DNA of 64,000 nucleotides from Oscarella lobularis. Taxonomy: Eukaryota; Porifera; Homoscleromorpha; Homosclerophorida; Oscarellidae. Made by a program: the position numbers and the translations under genes. Where the stretch lies: the NCBI RefSeq assembly GCF_947507565.1, contig NC_089185.1:868001-932000 (forward strand). Reading direction: 5' to 3'. The notes beneath the pieces are model-generated. The model did no database searches, was not told the origin of the DNA, and saw only the letters and a list, made by a program, of their open reading frames with translations. Each line of letters starts with the position of its first letter. The stretch's first letter is position 1. Positions 46,001-58,925 of the stretch are shown here, piece after piece.

Positions 46001-49000
46001 AAAAACGCGACAGCGCTATCGACGTCTCCTTTCCAAAGGACGTCGCCGTTCCGTGCGACGACGTCTTTAATTTGGCTGTCACGGGGCGACCAAAAGTACG
46101 CCAAAATTGCGCGCAGCCGATTACTATCACGCACGAAGACTTCAACTCGTCGTGCAACGTGCGAAGGCATTGGTTCGTGTTGAACGAGTGCGGAGAAACG
46201 TTGGCTGAGCATGTGCAGACAATTTACCTTAGTTACAACTACTCGTATAGCGGTGAAACGACAGACATGCTTCTTTATTGCAGGCAGTCCCTACCGGCCC
46301 TCGCGCCAGGCGTGTTCTCTCGACTTCGAGTATGTGGCCCCCTTCGTGTGAAGGGTCCCGATTTTAATGTCAGTCATCGACTTGTCGGCGGGAACTCGTG
46401 TCGGAGAGAGGTGCGGCGACTGGTGGTGGTTACAGACAGTTGCAGAGAATTAAAGCGAAGTGAACGGGCGTTGTTTCTGGTTGACGATAAGCCGCCAAGT
46501 GTTTTTATGCCGTCGTTCTTTGCACGGAGCGTGAGCTGTCGAGAAGCAGCTAATTTCACTTTGGTCGGTCGCGCGAGAGCGGCGGACGATTGCAGCTCCA
46601 TACAGTCAATTACTCACAGGAATAGGATTCGCGGAAATCAACTACTCCGACGCTGGGCGGCAGAGGATGAATGCGGCAATGAGTCACCGGTAAAAATTCA
46701 GAGATTAACTTTAGTAGAAGCCGAGCCGGTTATAGACGTTCCGAAGAACGCAACTCTTTTGTGTCCTGATTCTATTCATCCGAATCAGACTGGATGGGCG
46801 ATACTGTCAAGAGACGTTAGCGAGTCTTGTTTTCAACTGGACAAGAGCATACCTGAAACTATCCTCTCTTTTGAAGACAAGATTGAACTGGATGGGTGCC
46901 CAAAGATTATAAGGCGTGTATGGAGTGCAACGGATTTTCTTGGCCATCATGTGACCGCGTCTCAGTTCATTTTTCAAGGTAAAGTTCGATTTCCTTCATT
47001 AAAGAGTATATCTGACGTTTACTTTGTAGAGAAACCGTGTTCTCCTTCGTCTCCCGTAGCCGCCGACAGAATTGACAATGATTGCGACAAGCGAATTGAC
47101 GAAGAAATTAGGAATTTCGTTGACGATGATGACGATGGATTGGTAGACGAAGACTTGGCCTATGAGCCAGTTAAATTGCAGCACTGGCCTGACTCAATCA
47201 ATGCCTCTGATTGCAACTTTGACACGTCTGTCCAACGATTCGGCATCCCAACCGTCGAGTACGTAACGGAGCAATGCAAGCCGGTGAACTTTAATAAGAC
47301 CGATACATGGGAGACAAGAAATTGCAGCTGGGATTTGACTCGCTTGTGGACGGCGACGGATTCGTGCGGAAATATTGACAGAAATATTCAAGAATTTCAT
47401 ATAAAAGATTCAAGCGGTCCAGTGATTGACTTCAAGAACCCCAGTGGAAGAGTTAGCTGTCACGCTCTAAGCAGAGAAAATCGATTCAGATACGTTCACA
47501 TCTGGGATAAATGCAATAGCACGGTAGAGGAGGTGGCCCACTCGGATTTCTACTTTTCTGGCGAAGACGTAGGATGTGGGGTGCGAAGACGCTGGAGAGC
47601 TCACGATGCGTGCGGAAATCCGTCGTTCGCTGAACAAATGTTTTTTATTGCCATGCCGGAACGCCAAGTCAGATTTCCGGCCAATCAAACCGTTGAATGT
47701 GACCATTCGTCTCATCCCAACTCAACGGGCTGGGCATCAGTCGCTTCTCGAACAGTCTGTACATCGGACGTCGTAATCAAAGATGTAGTCAATTACGAAG
47801 ACATCATCTACAGTGAATCACGCTGTCGTACGGTAATTCGTCGTCACTGGTCAATCAGAGACGGTTGCGGCGGACGTACTGCAGCAAATGATCAGTACAT
47901 CACAGTTATTCATCATCGAAACTCACGCGTGGATTTTCCATCTAACACATCTGTATCGTCGTGCAAAGACTTGGCAAATCTCCAGAAGACTGGGAGACCG
48001 ACTGTGAAGAGAAACTGTACCGAACTGGACACCAAATACCAGGATCATATTGAGGGATGTCGTGTGATAAGACAGTGGACCGTCAGCGATCCGTGCACGG
48101 GAGAACACTTCAAAGCGGCACAGAATATTGTCGTTAAATTTGACGAGTACGAACTGGACGTCCCAGCCTCGCTTACAGTTGCGTGCGACGCCGAAGTTTC
48201 TGCTCCGTCGTACGTGGGACCGGTGCCTTTTACTCAGCAGTGTATTCATCATGGAGGTATCCTAACTGTCTCCTGGCTTGGTGTCGAGACGGAGGATCGC
48301 GAAATTCAGTTCAACTCGTGCAGAAAGGTTGTTCGACGAACGATTCGCGCTAGAGACAGTTGCAGAAGCCGCACGTATGAGCAGGTAATCACCTATAGTG
48401 ATAAAGATCCTCCGACTTTTCTGGAGTTACCCGACGCCGTAGCAACGTGCCGAGAAGCTATCAATGGCCGTCTGCCCGCGCCAAGAATTGAGGACTCGTG
48501 CTCCAAGTGGGAGGTGAAACACGTGGATCAGCTTTCGGGGACGTCTTTGAGGCGAACGTGGCAGGCGGAGGACGTCTGCGGAAATGCGGCGATGCCGCGC
48601 GATCAACTCGTCCGACTCCGCAGTCACGCTCCTCGAATAGCAGTTCCGTCTAACACGACGGTCTCCTGCGGCGAAGATCCGACGCTCAATGTGACTGGCG
48701 GAGCAGCTGAGATCAAGCACGATATTCAACCGGAGTGCTTTGACCTTGGGTTTCAACCGTCGACGCTAACGTACACTGATCACGTTGAAGTAGATGGTTG
48801 TCCGGGCTTGCTTCAACGACGCTGGGTTCTTCGGTCTGACTTTGGTCATCAAATTAAGGCAGATCAGTGGATACATATTGGTATTGTTTTGGAGGTATTT
48901 TGGATGCGTGCTAATAACGTGTCTATTATTTTAGACTTCCCACCGTGCGAGACATCGCCTATGGTTCCGTTTGATTCTATAGATAACGACTGCGACGAAC

Positions 49001-52000
49001 GAATTGATGAAGAGGTAAGAAACTTTATCGACGACGACGGCGACGGACTGACGGACGAAGACTTGGCATTCGAGCCTGTTAAATTAAAGCAGTCTTCAGA
49101 CTCTGACTCTAGCGCCAGAGTCGACTGCGACTTTGATACGTCTGGCATCCCAACAGTGGAGTACGTAACGGAAGAATGCAAGCCGGTGAACTTTAATAAG
49201 ACCGATACATGGGAGACAAGAAATTGCAGCTGGGATTTAACTCGCTTGTGGATGGCGACGGATTCGTGCGGAAATATTGACAGAAATATTCAAGAATTTC
49301 ACATAAAAGATTCAAGCGGTCCAGTGATTGACTTCAAGAACTCCAGTGGAAGAGTTGTCTGTCACGCTCTAAGCAGAGAAAATCGATTCAGATACGTTCA
49401 CATCTGGGATAAATGCAATAGCACGGTAGAGGAGGTGGCCCACTCGGATTTCTACTTTTCTGGCGAAGACGTAGGATGTGGGGTGCGAAGACGCTGGAGA
49501 GCTCACGATGCGTGCGGAAATCCGTCGTTCGCTGAACAAATGTTTCTTATCGCCATGCCGGAACGCCAAGTCAGATTTCCGGCCAATCAAACCATTGAAT
49601 GTGACCATTCGTCACATCCCAACTCAACGGGCTGGGCATCAGTCGTTTCTCGAACAGTCTGTACATCGGACGTCGTAATCAAAGATGTAGTCAATTACGA
49701 AGACATCATCTACAGTGAGTCACACTGTCGTACGGTAATTCGTCGTCACTGGTCAATCAGAGACGGTTGCGGCGGGAACGTTATGACAAATGATCAGTAC
49801 ATCACAGTTATTCATCATCGAAACTCACGCGTGGATTTTCCATCTAGCACATCTGTATCGTCGTGCAAAGACTTGGCAAATCTCCAGAAGACTGGGAGAC
49901 CGACTGTGAAGAGAAACTGTACCGAACTGGACACCAAATACCAGGATGACATTGATGGATGTCGTGTGATAAGACAGTGGACCGTCAGCGATCCGTGCAC
50001 GGGAGAACACTTCAAAGCGGCACAGAATATTGTCGTTAAATTTGACGAGTACGAACTGGACGTCCCAGCCTCGCTTACAGTTGCGTGCGACGCCGAAGTT
50101 TCTGCTCCGTCGTACGTGGGACCGGTGCCTTTTACTCAGCAATGTATTCATCGTGGAGGTATCCTAACTGTCTCCTGGCTTGGTGTCGAGACAGAGGATC
50201 GCGAAATTCAGTTCAACTCGTGCAGAAAAGTTGTTCGACGAACGATCCGCGGTAGAGACAGTTGCAGAAGCCGCACGTATGAGCAGGTAATCACCTATAG
50301 TGATAAAGATCCTCCGACTTTTCTGGAGTTACCCGACGCCGTAGCAACGTGCCGAGAAGCTATCAATGGCCTTCTGCCGGCGCCAAGAATTGAGGACTCG
50401 TGCTCCAAGTGGGAGGTGAAACACGTGGATCAGCTTTCGGGGACGTCTTTGAGGCGAACGTGGCAGGCGGAGGACGTCTGCGGAAATGCGGCGATGCCGC
50501 GCGATCAACTCGTCCGACTCCGCAGTCACGCTCCTCGAATAGCAGTTCCGTCTAACACGACGGTCTCCTGCGGCGAAGATCCGACGCTCAATGTGACTGG
50601 CGGAGCAGCTGAGATCAAGCACGATATTCAACCGGAGTGCTTTGACCTTGGGTTTCAACCGTCGACGCTAACGTACACTGATCGCGTTGAAGTAGATGGT
50701 TGTCCGGGCTTGCTTCGACGGCGCTGGGTTCTTCGGTCTGACTTTGGTCATCAAATTGAGGCAGATCAGTGGATACATATTGGTATTGTTTTGAGGGTAT
50801 TTTGGATGCGTGCTAATAACTTGTCTATTTTTTAGACTCTCCACCATGCGAGACATCGCCTATGGTTCCGTTTGATTCTATAGATAACGACTGCGACGAA
50901 CGAATTGATGAAGAGGTAAGAAACTTTATCGACGACGACGGCGACGGACTGACCGACGAGGACTTGGCATTTGAGCCTGTTAAATTAAAGCAGTCTTCAG
51001 ACTCTGACTCTAGCGCCAGAGTCGACTGCGACTTTGATACGTCTGTCCAACGATTGGGCATCCCAACAGTGGAGTACGTAACGGAAGAATGCAAGCCGGT
51101 GAACTTTAATAAGACCGATACATGGGAGACAAGAAATTGCAGCTGGGATTTAACTCGCTTGTGGACGGCGACGGATTCGTGCGGAAATATTGACAGAAAT
51201 ATTCAAGAATTTCACATAAAAGATTCAAGCGGTCCAGCAATCGACTTCAAGAACCCCAGTGGAAAAGTTAATTGCCCCGCTCTAACCAGAGAAAATCGAT
51301 TCAGATACGTTCACGTCTGGGATAAATGCAATAGCACGGTAGAGGAGGTGGCCCACTCGGATTTCTACTTTTCTGGCGAAGACGTAGGATGTGGGGTGCG
51401 AAGACGCTGGAGAGCTCACGATGCGTGCGGAAATCCGTCGTTCGCTGAACAAATGTTTCTTATCGCCGTGCCAGAACGCCAAGTGAGGTTTCCGGCCAAT
51501 CAAACCGTTGAATGTGATCATTCGTCACATCCCAACTCAACGGGCTGGGCATCAGTCGTTTCTCGGACAGTCTGTACATCGGACGTTGTAATCAAAGATG
51601 TAGTCAATTACGAAGACATCATCTACAGTGAGTCACACTGTCGTACGGTAATTCGTCGTCACTGGTCAATCAGAGACGGTTGCGGCGGGAACGTTATGAC
51701 AAATGATCAGTACATCACAGTTATTCATCATCGAAGTCCACACGTCGATTTTCCGTCAAACACTGCAGTGTCGTCTTGCAAGGAATTGAGAGATGTCCAT
51801 GTTACCGGGACTCCGTCAGTTACCGGTAATTGCACGCATCTGGATATTGAATACGCAGATAACATAAATGGATGCCACGTGCTAAGACAGTGGATTGTTA
51901 GCGATCCGTGCACGGGAAAAGAGTACAAGAAACTGCAGATCGTTCTGCTTGAGTTTGACGAATACGCACTGGATATCGCTCCTTCGTTGACCGTGGCGTG

Positions 52001-55000
52001 CAACGCCACTGTTGAAGCACCCTCGTACGTGGGACCCGTGCCTCTTGTACAGCAGTGCATTCACGGCGACGGCATTTTGACAGTCGCGTGGCTTGGAGTT
52101 GAATTAAAAGATCACGAAATTCAGTCCAATTCGTGCAGAAAAATTGTTCAAAGGACAATCGTTGGCCGTGACAGCTGCAGAAATTATTCATACGAGCAAA
52201 CGATCACTTATTTGGATAGGGATCCTCCTGCTCTTTTGGTCACATCGGATACAGTAGTAGCAACTTGCCGGGAAGTTCGCGCCGAGCCACCTTTTAGTGC
52301 GGAGGCTAGAGACGAGTGCTCCAAAGTGACTTTGGACTATGTCGATCAGCTTTACGGTACATCGTCAGTCAGGAGGACGTGGCGAGCGAGCGATGTCTGC
52401 GGAAACGTGGCGATGCCGCAAGATCATCTACTTCAACTTCGTAGCGATCGTCCTCAAATAGAGGTGCCGCCGAACATGACGATCGCTTGTGGCGAATCAG
52501 CATCGCTCAACGCGACAGGCGGAGCGGCACGGATCAAACAGGATATTCAACCAGAGTGCTTTGAGCTCGGCGTACAGCCATCGGTCCTCACACACGTCGA
52601 CGAGAGTCGAGTTGACGGCTGTCCGGGCTTACTTCGACGACATTGGGTACTTCAGACAGATCTCGGTCATAGAATTGAAGCGGATCAGTGGATACACATC
52701 GGTACGGTTTGTGTGCGTATATAGAGAGACGGGATCGCTCAGAGTTTTTAGGCACCTCGGGAAAACGTTAGAACCCCCAAGACAGTATCTTTAGTTCATC
52801 AAACCCTATCATATCCGTTAGCGTTCCTAATACAATCCGATGTAGTATGACTTACAGTACTGTTGGTTTACTTTCTTTTCTGCTTAGACGCTCCGCCGTG
52901 CGAGACGTCTACAATGGTTCCGGCCGATTCTAAGGATAACGACTGCGACGGAAGAACTGACGAAGAGTCGCGCAACTTTTTGGACGACGACAATGACGGG
53001 TTGATCGACGAGGATCTGGCCAGCATACCTCCGACAATAATTGTGCCGCCAGTGTCTCCTGTCGTTGCTTGTCGCGATGTGGGCTCTCTTTCAGCGGGAA
53101 CTTCTGGTATTGTATCTGTCATTGGTGGATGCTCCCCTCTGCTCACGTACGAGGACGTCATTCCGCCGAGAGCGGGACGATGTGCTTGGGTCGTACTGCG
53201 TCTGTGGCGTGCTGTAGACGCATGCAACAACACAGCGAATGCGACGCAGGAAATACGCATCAGGGACGTCACCCCGCCAGTTCTTCAGATTCCGCCGCCT
53301 CCATCTAGCGGACTGAGATGCGACGAGTTGGTAACACAAGGGACAAATCTACGTGAAGATCTCGCCTTTGATGAATGCTCCGATAACGTGACGGTTACGC
53401 GTCAAGACAAAATTGCCAGCAGTTGCACAGTACTGCAAAATTGGTCGGCTGTGGACGGTTGCGGTAATGTCTCGCCGACGTTCACCGTATCTACGAATCT
53501 TTCAATGGAAGCACCTGCTGTTCGTTTTCCAGTCGACTCCACACTTAGATGCGGAGCGCAGAGAATCATTCCGGCAATCACCGGCGAGCCTGTGGTAGCA
53601 GAAAAGTCCGTTTGCGGATCAGAACATCGTTTGTCGTACGCGATGACGTACAGCGATTCAAACGACACTAGCGAAGACTGTTGGATACGCGTCGTTCGCA
53701 CGTGGTTGGTTGAGGACGAGTGCGGTCGTCGTACGAGCGGAATCCAACGAATTAACGTCAGACATCGTCGCCGTCCTGAGATCATCTTTCCGTCGCAGCA
53801 CGTTCGCGTTGATTGCTTTGCTGCTGAAAATGTCACGCTAACGGGCAGACCGTCTGTTTTTCAAAACTGCACTCCCGTGACGATGTCGTACAGCGATACG
53901 GTAACAAATTGTAGTATCGTGCGACGGTGGAGCGTCTTTGATGACTGCGGTGAGCTAATTGCTGAAAGGGAGCAAAACATCCAAATTGACTATTTCCTTT
54001 GGGTGAATACGGAACCGAAGTCGGTTGACATCGATTGCAGGCAACGTTTTCCAGAGCATATCGGTAGTCTAAATCCTCCACGGACATTGATATGCGGACC
54101 TCTTACGATAGCCGGTCCATATTTTGACGTGGAAGACGTGCCTGATTCGTCGTCCTCTTCATGCGCACATACGACAATTAGACGAATCACGGCGAGAGAT
54201 TCGTGTCATGCCATCGAGACGTTCTATCAAAAGATAACGCGATTTGACCGCACTCCGCCAATCGTCTCGCTTCCTCTTAGTGCGAAGTGCGAATGCAATC
54301 AGACGAAAGACATGGTCGTTGTAGGCGAGCCGACGGTGGTCGACGATTGCAGCAATGTTACCGTCAGTTATACGGACACTCTCGATGGCCACCTAATGCT
54401 GCGACAGTGGAGCGCGGAAGACTCGTGCGGAAATCGAGCAGAACCAAAAATACAGCAGATTGAATTACTGGATAATCCGCCTGAAGTCGATTTTCCGCCG
54501 GACGCAAATGTTTATTGCGATCAGTCTCCACTTCCTAATGTAACGGGAATGCCGAAGATAATGCGTGACGTCAGCGACGATTGTCTTGCTCTTGGCTGCC
54601 AGAGCTCGACACTCAGCTTTACGGACGAACACGTTGACGACCACTGCCCGGCAATTTTAACGCGAACATGGCAAGTCCGTTCGTTTATACCCCGAAACGA
54701 ACTCCGACGCAACCAGACAATTGCGATGGTGAATTTGCCAACGAAAGGTAATGCGGCGTTAGCTTTATTCAACGGTTTCATGTGTATTTTATTCTAGAAC
54801 CTTGCATTCCTGCTGCTGGTTCACCTGCCGACCGTATTGACAACGACTGCGATGGTCGAATTGACGAGGAAGCGCGTAATTTTATCGACGACGACGGCGA
54901 TGGGCTTGTTGACGAAGATCTGGCTACAATGGTCCCGAGAATGCTTGTGCCTTCTTCAGTGGTCCTAGAATGCGACGATTCGGAGAATGTTCAGTCGTTT

Positions 55001-58000
55001 AGGCCAAGGGCGTTGCCTTCAATGCGGCCGTCATTCAGAGGCGTTGAGAAAAACTGCTCAAATATGACCGTGGATTTCTACGACAATGGCGGCGACGACA
55101 GGAAGAAGTGTCCTCTGATTTTTCACCGTTTTTGGACGGCAAAAGACGGCTGTGGAAATGTCGTCAATAGCAGTCAAACGATTGAAATACGCGATCAAGT
55201 GAAACCGATTTTACTTCGTCCTCCCGATTCTTCTCCCGTGCAATGCCACGATCTTCGAGCGGATGTCCTAGTGACGCCGTCAGAAGATTTTGTATCTGAT
55301 AACTGCGCAAACGTTTCGTCGTTGATTATTCGGCGACGCGACACGCTGGTAGACAGCTGTTTCGTTCGTCGACAGTGGACGGCTGAAGACCAGTGCGGAA
55401 ATGTGGCTCTGCCTCTAAGCCAAGTGGTACCGCTGCAACTAACGGACTCACCTTCCATACGATTTCCCCATGACGTAACGTTAGAGTGTGTGTCGGACGT
55501 GAGGCCCGCCGTCACAGGGCGACCCGTTATCAATTCACCTGTTGTCTGCGGTGCGTTTCGCCGCAGCTTCAACATTACTTACCTTGATACGCCTGCCTTG
55601 AGTGACTCTTGTCATCGAACGATTCGTCGGCTATGGACGATTACCGACGAGTGCGGTGAATCAGTACGAAAGCACGCTCAAATGATCACCACAGTCAAGG
55701 TCCGTCAGCCGCGTATACGTTTTCCACCTAAAAAGGTGTCGGTAGAATGCAGCAATGCAAATGAATCCGGCGAGCCTACTGTTACGAGTAATTGCACGTC
55801 CGTATCAATACTGGTTGAGGACGAAGTGGCGAAGTGCGACGTTGTACGACGTTGGAAGGTTGTAGATGCGTGCGGTCGAGAAGTCGGGAGGAGAAGGCAG
55901 ACTGTCAGTCTGGAATACGACATTGTGACAGCCGCAGCAGAGAAGCTGGCAGATGAAACCACTATTGGCTGTAGACAACCGCTTCCCACTATTTCAACAA
56001 TTCCACGTCAGACGATTACGTGCGGTCTCGTGAATGTCACTGGTCCGAATGTCGTGCTGAAAGTGCTGTCGCAAATTGAGGAGGGAGGATGTCGCGAGAC
56101 AATTGTACGGTCGTTTTCGCTCAGCGATTCGTGTGGCGCGAGTGCGACAGCGGTGCAGCGCATAAGCCGCGTTGACAGAGATCCTCCGACGATAACCCAT
56201 TACCCGCCGTCGGACATTGAAGTGCCGTGCAACGAGGTGACGCAGTTTCGATCCGTCGGGGAGCTGAGAGCGGAAGACGGTTGCAATACTGTGTACACAT
56301 CCTACAAGGACTCGCAAAACGGGTCGCTGTTGCTACGACGCTGGCGCGTCACAGACGAGTGCGGAAACGATGCTTCGTCTTACACGCAGAGAATTCGACT
56401 ACTGTTTAATGAGCCGGTTGTTTCGTTTCCGGCCGTTAGAGAGATATCGTGCACAGATTCCGCTCGGCCTGACTTCACCGGACGACCGAAGGTCACGAGT
56501 GACGAGACGGAAGCATGTCAGCGTCTGGGTATTCAGAAAATGAACATTTCGTATCGCGACGAAATGACGGGGTCAGGCTGTCCGGGAAGAATAGTACGAA
56601 CGTGGAAAGTAGACATCCTTGGGCAGGCTGCGTCAGGTGAACAAGTTATAATGCTCAAAGAAAATCCTAACTCAAGTAAGCTCGCTTGTCCTGTGCTCTA
56701 ATGTTCAAAGCAATTTATTTCTGGCGCAGATTGCCGCCCCCTGCCTTCTCCTCGTCTTGGTTTTATGCGACCTATCGGTGTGACGGCAGTAGGAACAACG
56801 GTTGCATTCTATTGTCGCAGAGGCTTTCGATTGACCGGCTCCCGTCTAAGAACGTGCCAAAAATCACTTGAATGGTCGGGAACACAACCGGTCTGCGGGT
56901 GTAAGTTTGTCTTTTGTTGATAAAGCTGTGTCGTAACTTTCGGCTTTAGCTGTATATTGCGGCGACCCAGGAAGGGTTGAAAACGGGCAATTCGTTGGAG
57001 CGCACTACACGTACGGGCGTCACGTCGTTTTGCAGTGCAACGCCGGCTATAGTCCTACGGGCGACAAAATTCGCTATTGTCGGTCGAGCGGCCGGTGGAC
57101 GCCCGGGTCGTATAGCTGCAAAGGTGAGAAAACAGAGTTGTATTTGTCGTCTTGAGATGTTTTGCTTAATGCCAGCTGTTGAATGTCCTCGGATGTATTG
57201 TCCGCCTGATGGCTGGTGCTCCTCGTACGAACGATCTTTTGGATCAAATGTAAAATTCCGCTGCAACAACGGCTATCAATTGTCCGGTTCACGAGAGCGT
57301 GTCTGCCAGGTGGACGGCACGTGGTCCGGAGTGACGACGACCTGCGACCGTAAGTTACAATCGCGAGTCTCCTCGTGGAAATTTCAAGTTCCTTTGTTTA
57401 ATTAGGCAAGGGCTGCGGGAGGAATTTTAATTCGCTGTCTGGCAAGTTCACCTCTCCGTCTTATCCACGTTTCTACGGTAACGACGCTTACTGCGTGTGG
57501 CGTATTGAAACGTCGGCGTCCGCCACTCTCGTTTTTGATCAATTCGATACGGAGAAAGATCGCGACGTTTTGACAATACGAAACGGAATAAGTCGCTCAT
57601 CGCCAGCCGTTGCGCGTCTTTCTGGAAAAGGACGACCTCTTCCTTTGACAGCCTCGTCTGGATTCTATCTAACGTTTCAAACGAACGAGCGAAAAGCTGG
57701 TCCAGGATTTGCAGCGAAGTTCTTCGAGGCGTCTCCGTGCGGCGGCGTGGTAGAGGGCGCTCACGGCATTATCAAGAGCCCGAACTATCCTCAACGCTAT
57801 CCGCGCGGTGTTGACTGCTACTGGACGATCGTAGCACCTCACGATAACATGCGCCTCTCGTTTCTCGATTTCGAAGTGTCTAAGTCCGACTACTGCATCA
57901 TTCGTGACGGCGTCACCGACGATTCAAAAGTATTGCGGCGCTTGAAAGGAAGCCGCAGCTACATTCGCGGCAGCGTAGTCACTCTGCCGTCAGCCGTAAG

Positions 58001-58667
58001 CTGGATTCATTTTCACTCGGACGCGTTTGGGTCCGGTCGGGGATTTCGAGCAGTATTTTCAGNNNNNNNNNNNNNNNNNNNNNNNNNNNNNNNNNNNNNN
58101 NNNNNNNNNNNNNNNNNNNNNNNNNNNNNNNNNNNNNNNNNNNNNNNNNNNNNNNNNNNNNNNNNNNNNNNNNNNNNNNNNNNNNNNNNNNNNNNNNNNN
58201 NNNNNNNNNNNNNNNNNNNNNNNNNNNNNNNNNNNNNNNNNNNNNNNNNNNNNNNNNNNNNNGGGCAAACGTTGTTGCCCGAATCAAGGGGCGATATGGT
58301 AAGCAGCGCATTTTGGATGGTCGGCGGTCAGCAGGTGCGACTTTCTCGCTCTTCTGATTCGGCAACTCTTGCCTATTCAACCGCCCGCTGTCTGAACGAA
58401 TTGTCGCTACGGGCGGTATCTTCTGCGTGTGCGGAAGGAAAATCTCCTTTGTCTGTCTGCAAAATGAGCGGACGGTGGGACGGTCTGTGCCGCATTGGAG
58501 AAATGACAGCTTGCGAATCTACACTCGGTCTCACAATCGGCTGTAGTGGGGATACCAATGCCGTCTACGTAGGGAAAACGGCACTCGACGGAGCCGACTT
58601 TCAAGTGCAGGATGGAGAAATACTAAGAGTGCCCCTCGATTACGATATCAACGTCTGGGTGCGTTAG
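43060..58667 (+). CDS. Giant secreted protein: IgGFc-binding + 6 x (MopE-like motif + 7 HYR-like repeats) + 3 Sushi + 2 CUB
   Basis: About 4,700 residues. Exons: 43060-43114 (signal peptide MSLLPILVAATIWFSIVKG), 43865-46978, 47030-48880, 48935-50782, 50836-52701, 52888-54747, 54798-56675, 56730-56900, 56950-57123, 57176-57349, 57406 into an N gap; after it, open frame to 58667. Exon 2 starts with an FCGBP-type IgGFc-binding domain (GREFVVGFLGQ, TDAFLALPTELEGMEYFVAS, SGHECATVPVGINYCDYLIEQ) and ends with module A. Modules B-F are one exon each. Each module opens with DNDCDERIDEE...DDDGDGLxDEDL, then seven repeats of about 80 residues with paired Cys and an RxWxxxDxCGN signature. Many N-glycosylation sequons. 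Sushi 1-3 are one exon each; CUB 1 (from CGRNFN) and CUB 2 (from CGGVVEG) share an exon. No transmembrane helix seen. The segment after the gap (58263-58667) may belong to this gene or another. Mucus, adhesion or immune recognition role is inference. Confidence 0.85.
43115..43864 (+). other. Long first intron of the giant gene
   Basis: A 750-bp intron, more than ten times the local norm, separates the signal-peptide exon from the IgGFc-binding domain. It contains a short GATA tetranucleotide run (43803-43815) but no recognisable gene. Its length suggests regulatory content, which is inference. Confidence 0.6.
45165..56675 (+). repeat. Six-module higher-order repeat array (about 42 HYR-like repeats)
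   Basis: Modules A (45165-46978), B (47030-48880), C (48935-50782), D (50836-52701), E (52888-54747), F (54798-56675). Each has one Asp-rich motif and seven repeats. Repeats in the same position of different modules resemble each other more than their neighbours do; for example, repeat 5 of B-D carries VGPVP and an RDSC block, and repeat 7 carries a Cys-Phe/Gln-Leu segment ending in DGCPGLL. So a seven-repeat unit was built first and then copied as a block. Confidence 0.8.
47240..51730 (+). repeat. Recent tandem duplication of about 1.9 kb (modules B, C, D)
   Basis: Unit length about 1.90 kb (GGCATCCCAAC at 47242, 49144 and 51057; ATGGTTCCG at 48961 and 50862). C matches B almost base for base over repeats 1-7, and C matches D almost base for base from the preceding intron through repeat 3 (to about 51730). 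The C/D introns (48881-48934 and 50783-50835) are nearly identical. C lacks the 12 bases coding VQRF/VQRL that B and D have. Confidence 0.85.
58063..58262. other. Assembly gap of 200 N
   Basis: Exactly 200 N's interrupt the end of the second CUB domain of the giant gene. The true length of the missing sequence is unknown; the round number suggests a placeholder. Confidence 0.98.
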
Positions 58668-58925
58668 AGATGCATTACGCTAGAATCGTACGTTAGAGAG
58701 AAAATACTCAAGAGGGGACGCTACAAGTACTAGTAGCAGAGTAGAATTTCACATGTACTCCCATTAATTAACCTATATTAAACATCGGAAAATGATCCAA
58801 TAGGAGCGAATGGTCACTCTCTCTCTTTCAGCCGATTGGGTACAGTAAGGGAATCGCACACACCAAATGCATCTGTTTACGCCCATTTCCCGCGGTAGCG
58901 CACGGCAACGCAAACAACACATTCA

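Noticed and set aside
43972-50835. A single 2287-codon uninterrupted reading frame
   Set aside because: It begins at TTG and runs through two introns that happen to lack in-frame stops; the real exons start at 43865 and join at GT-AG sites.
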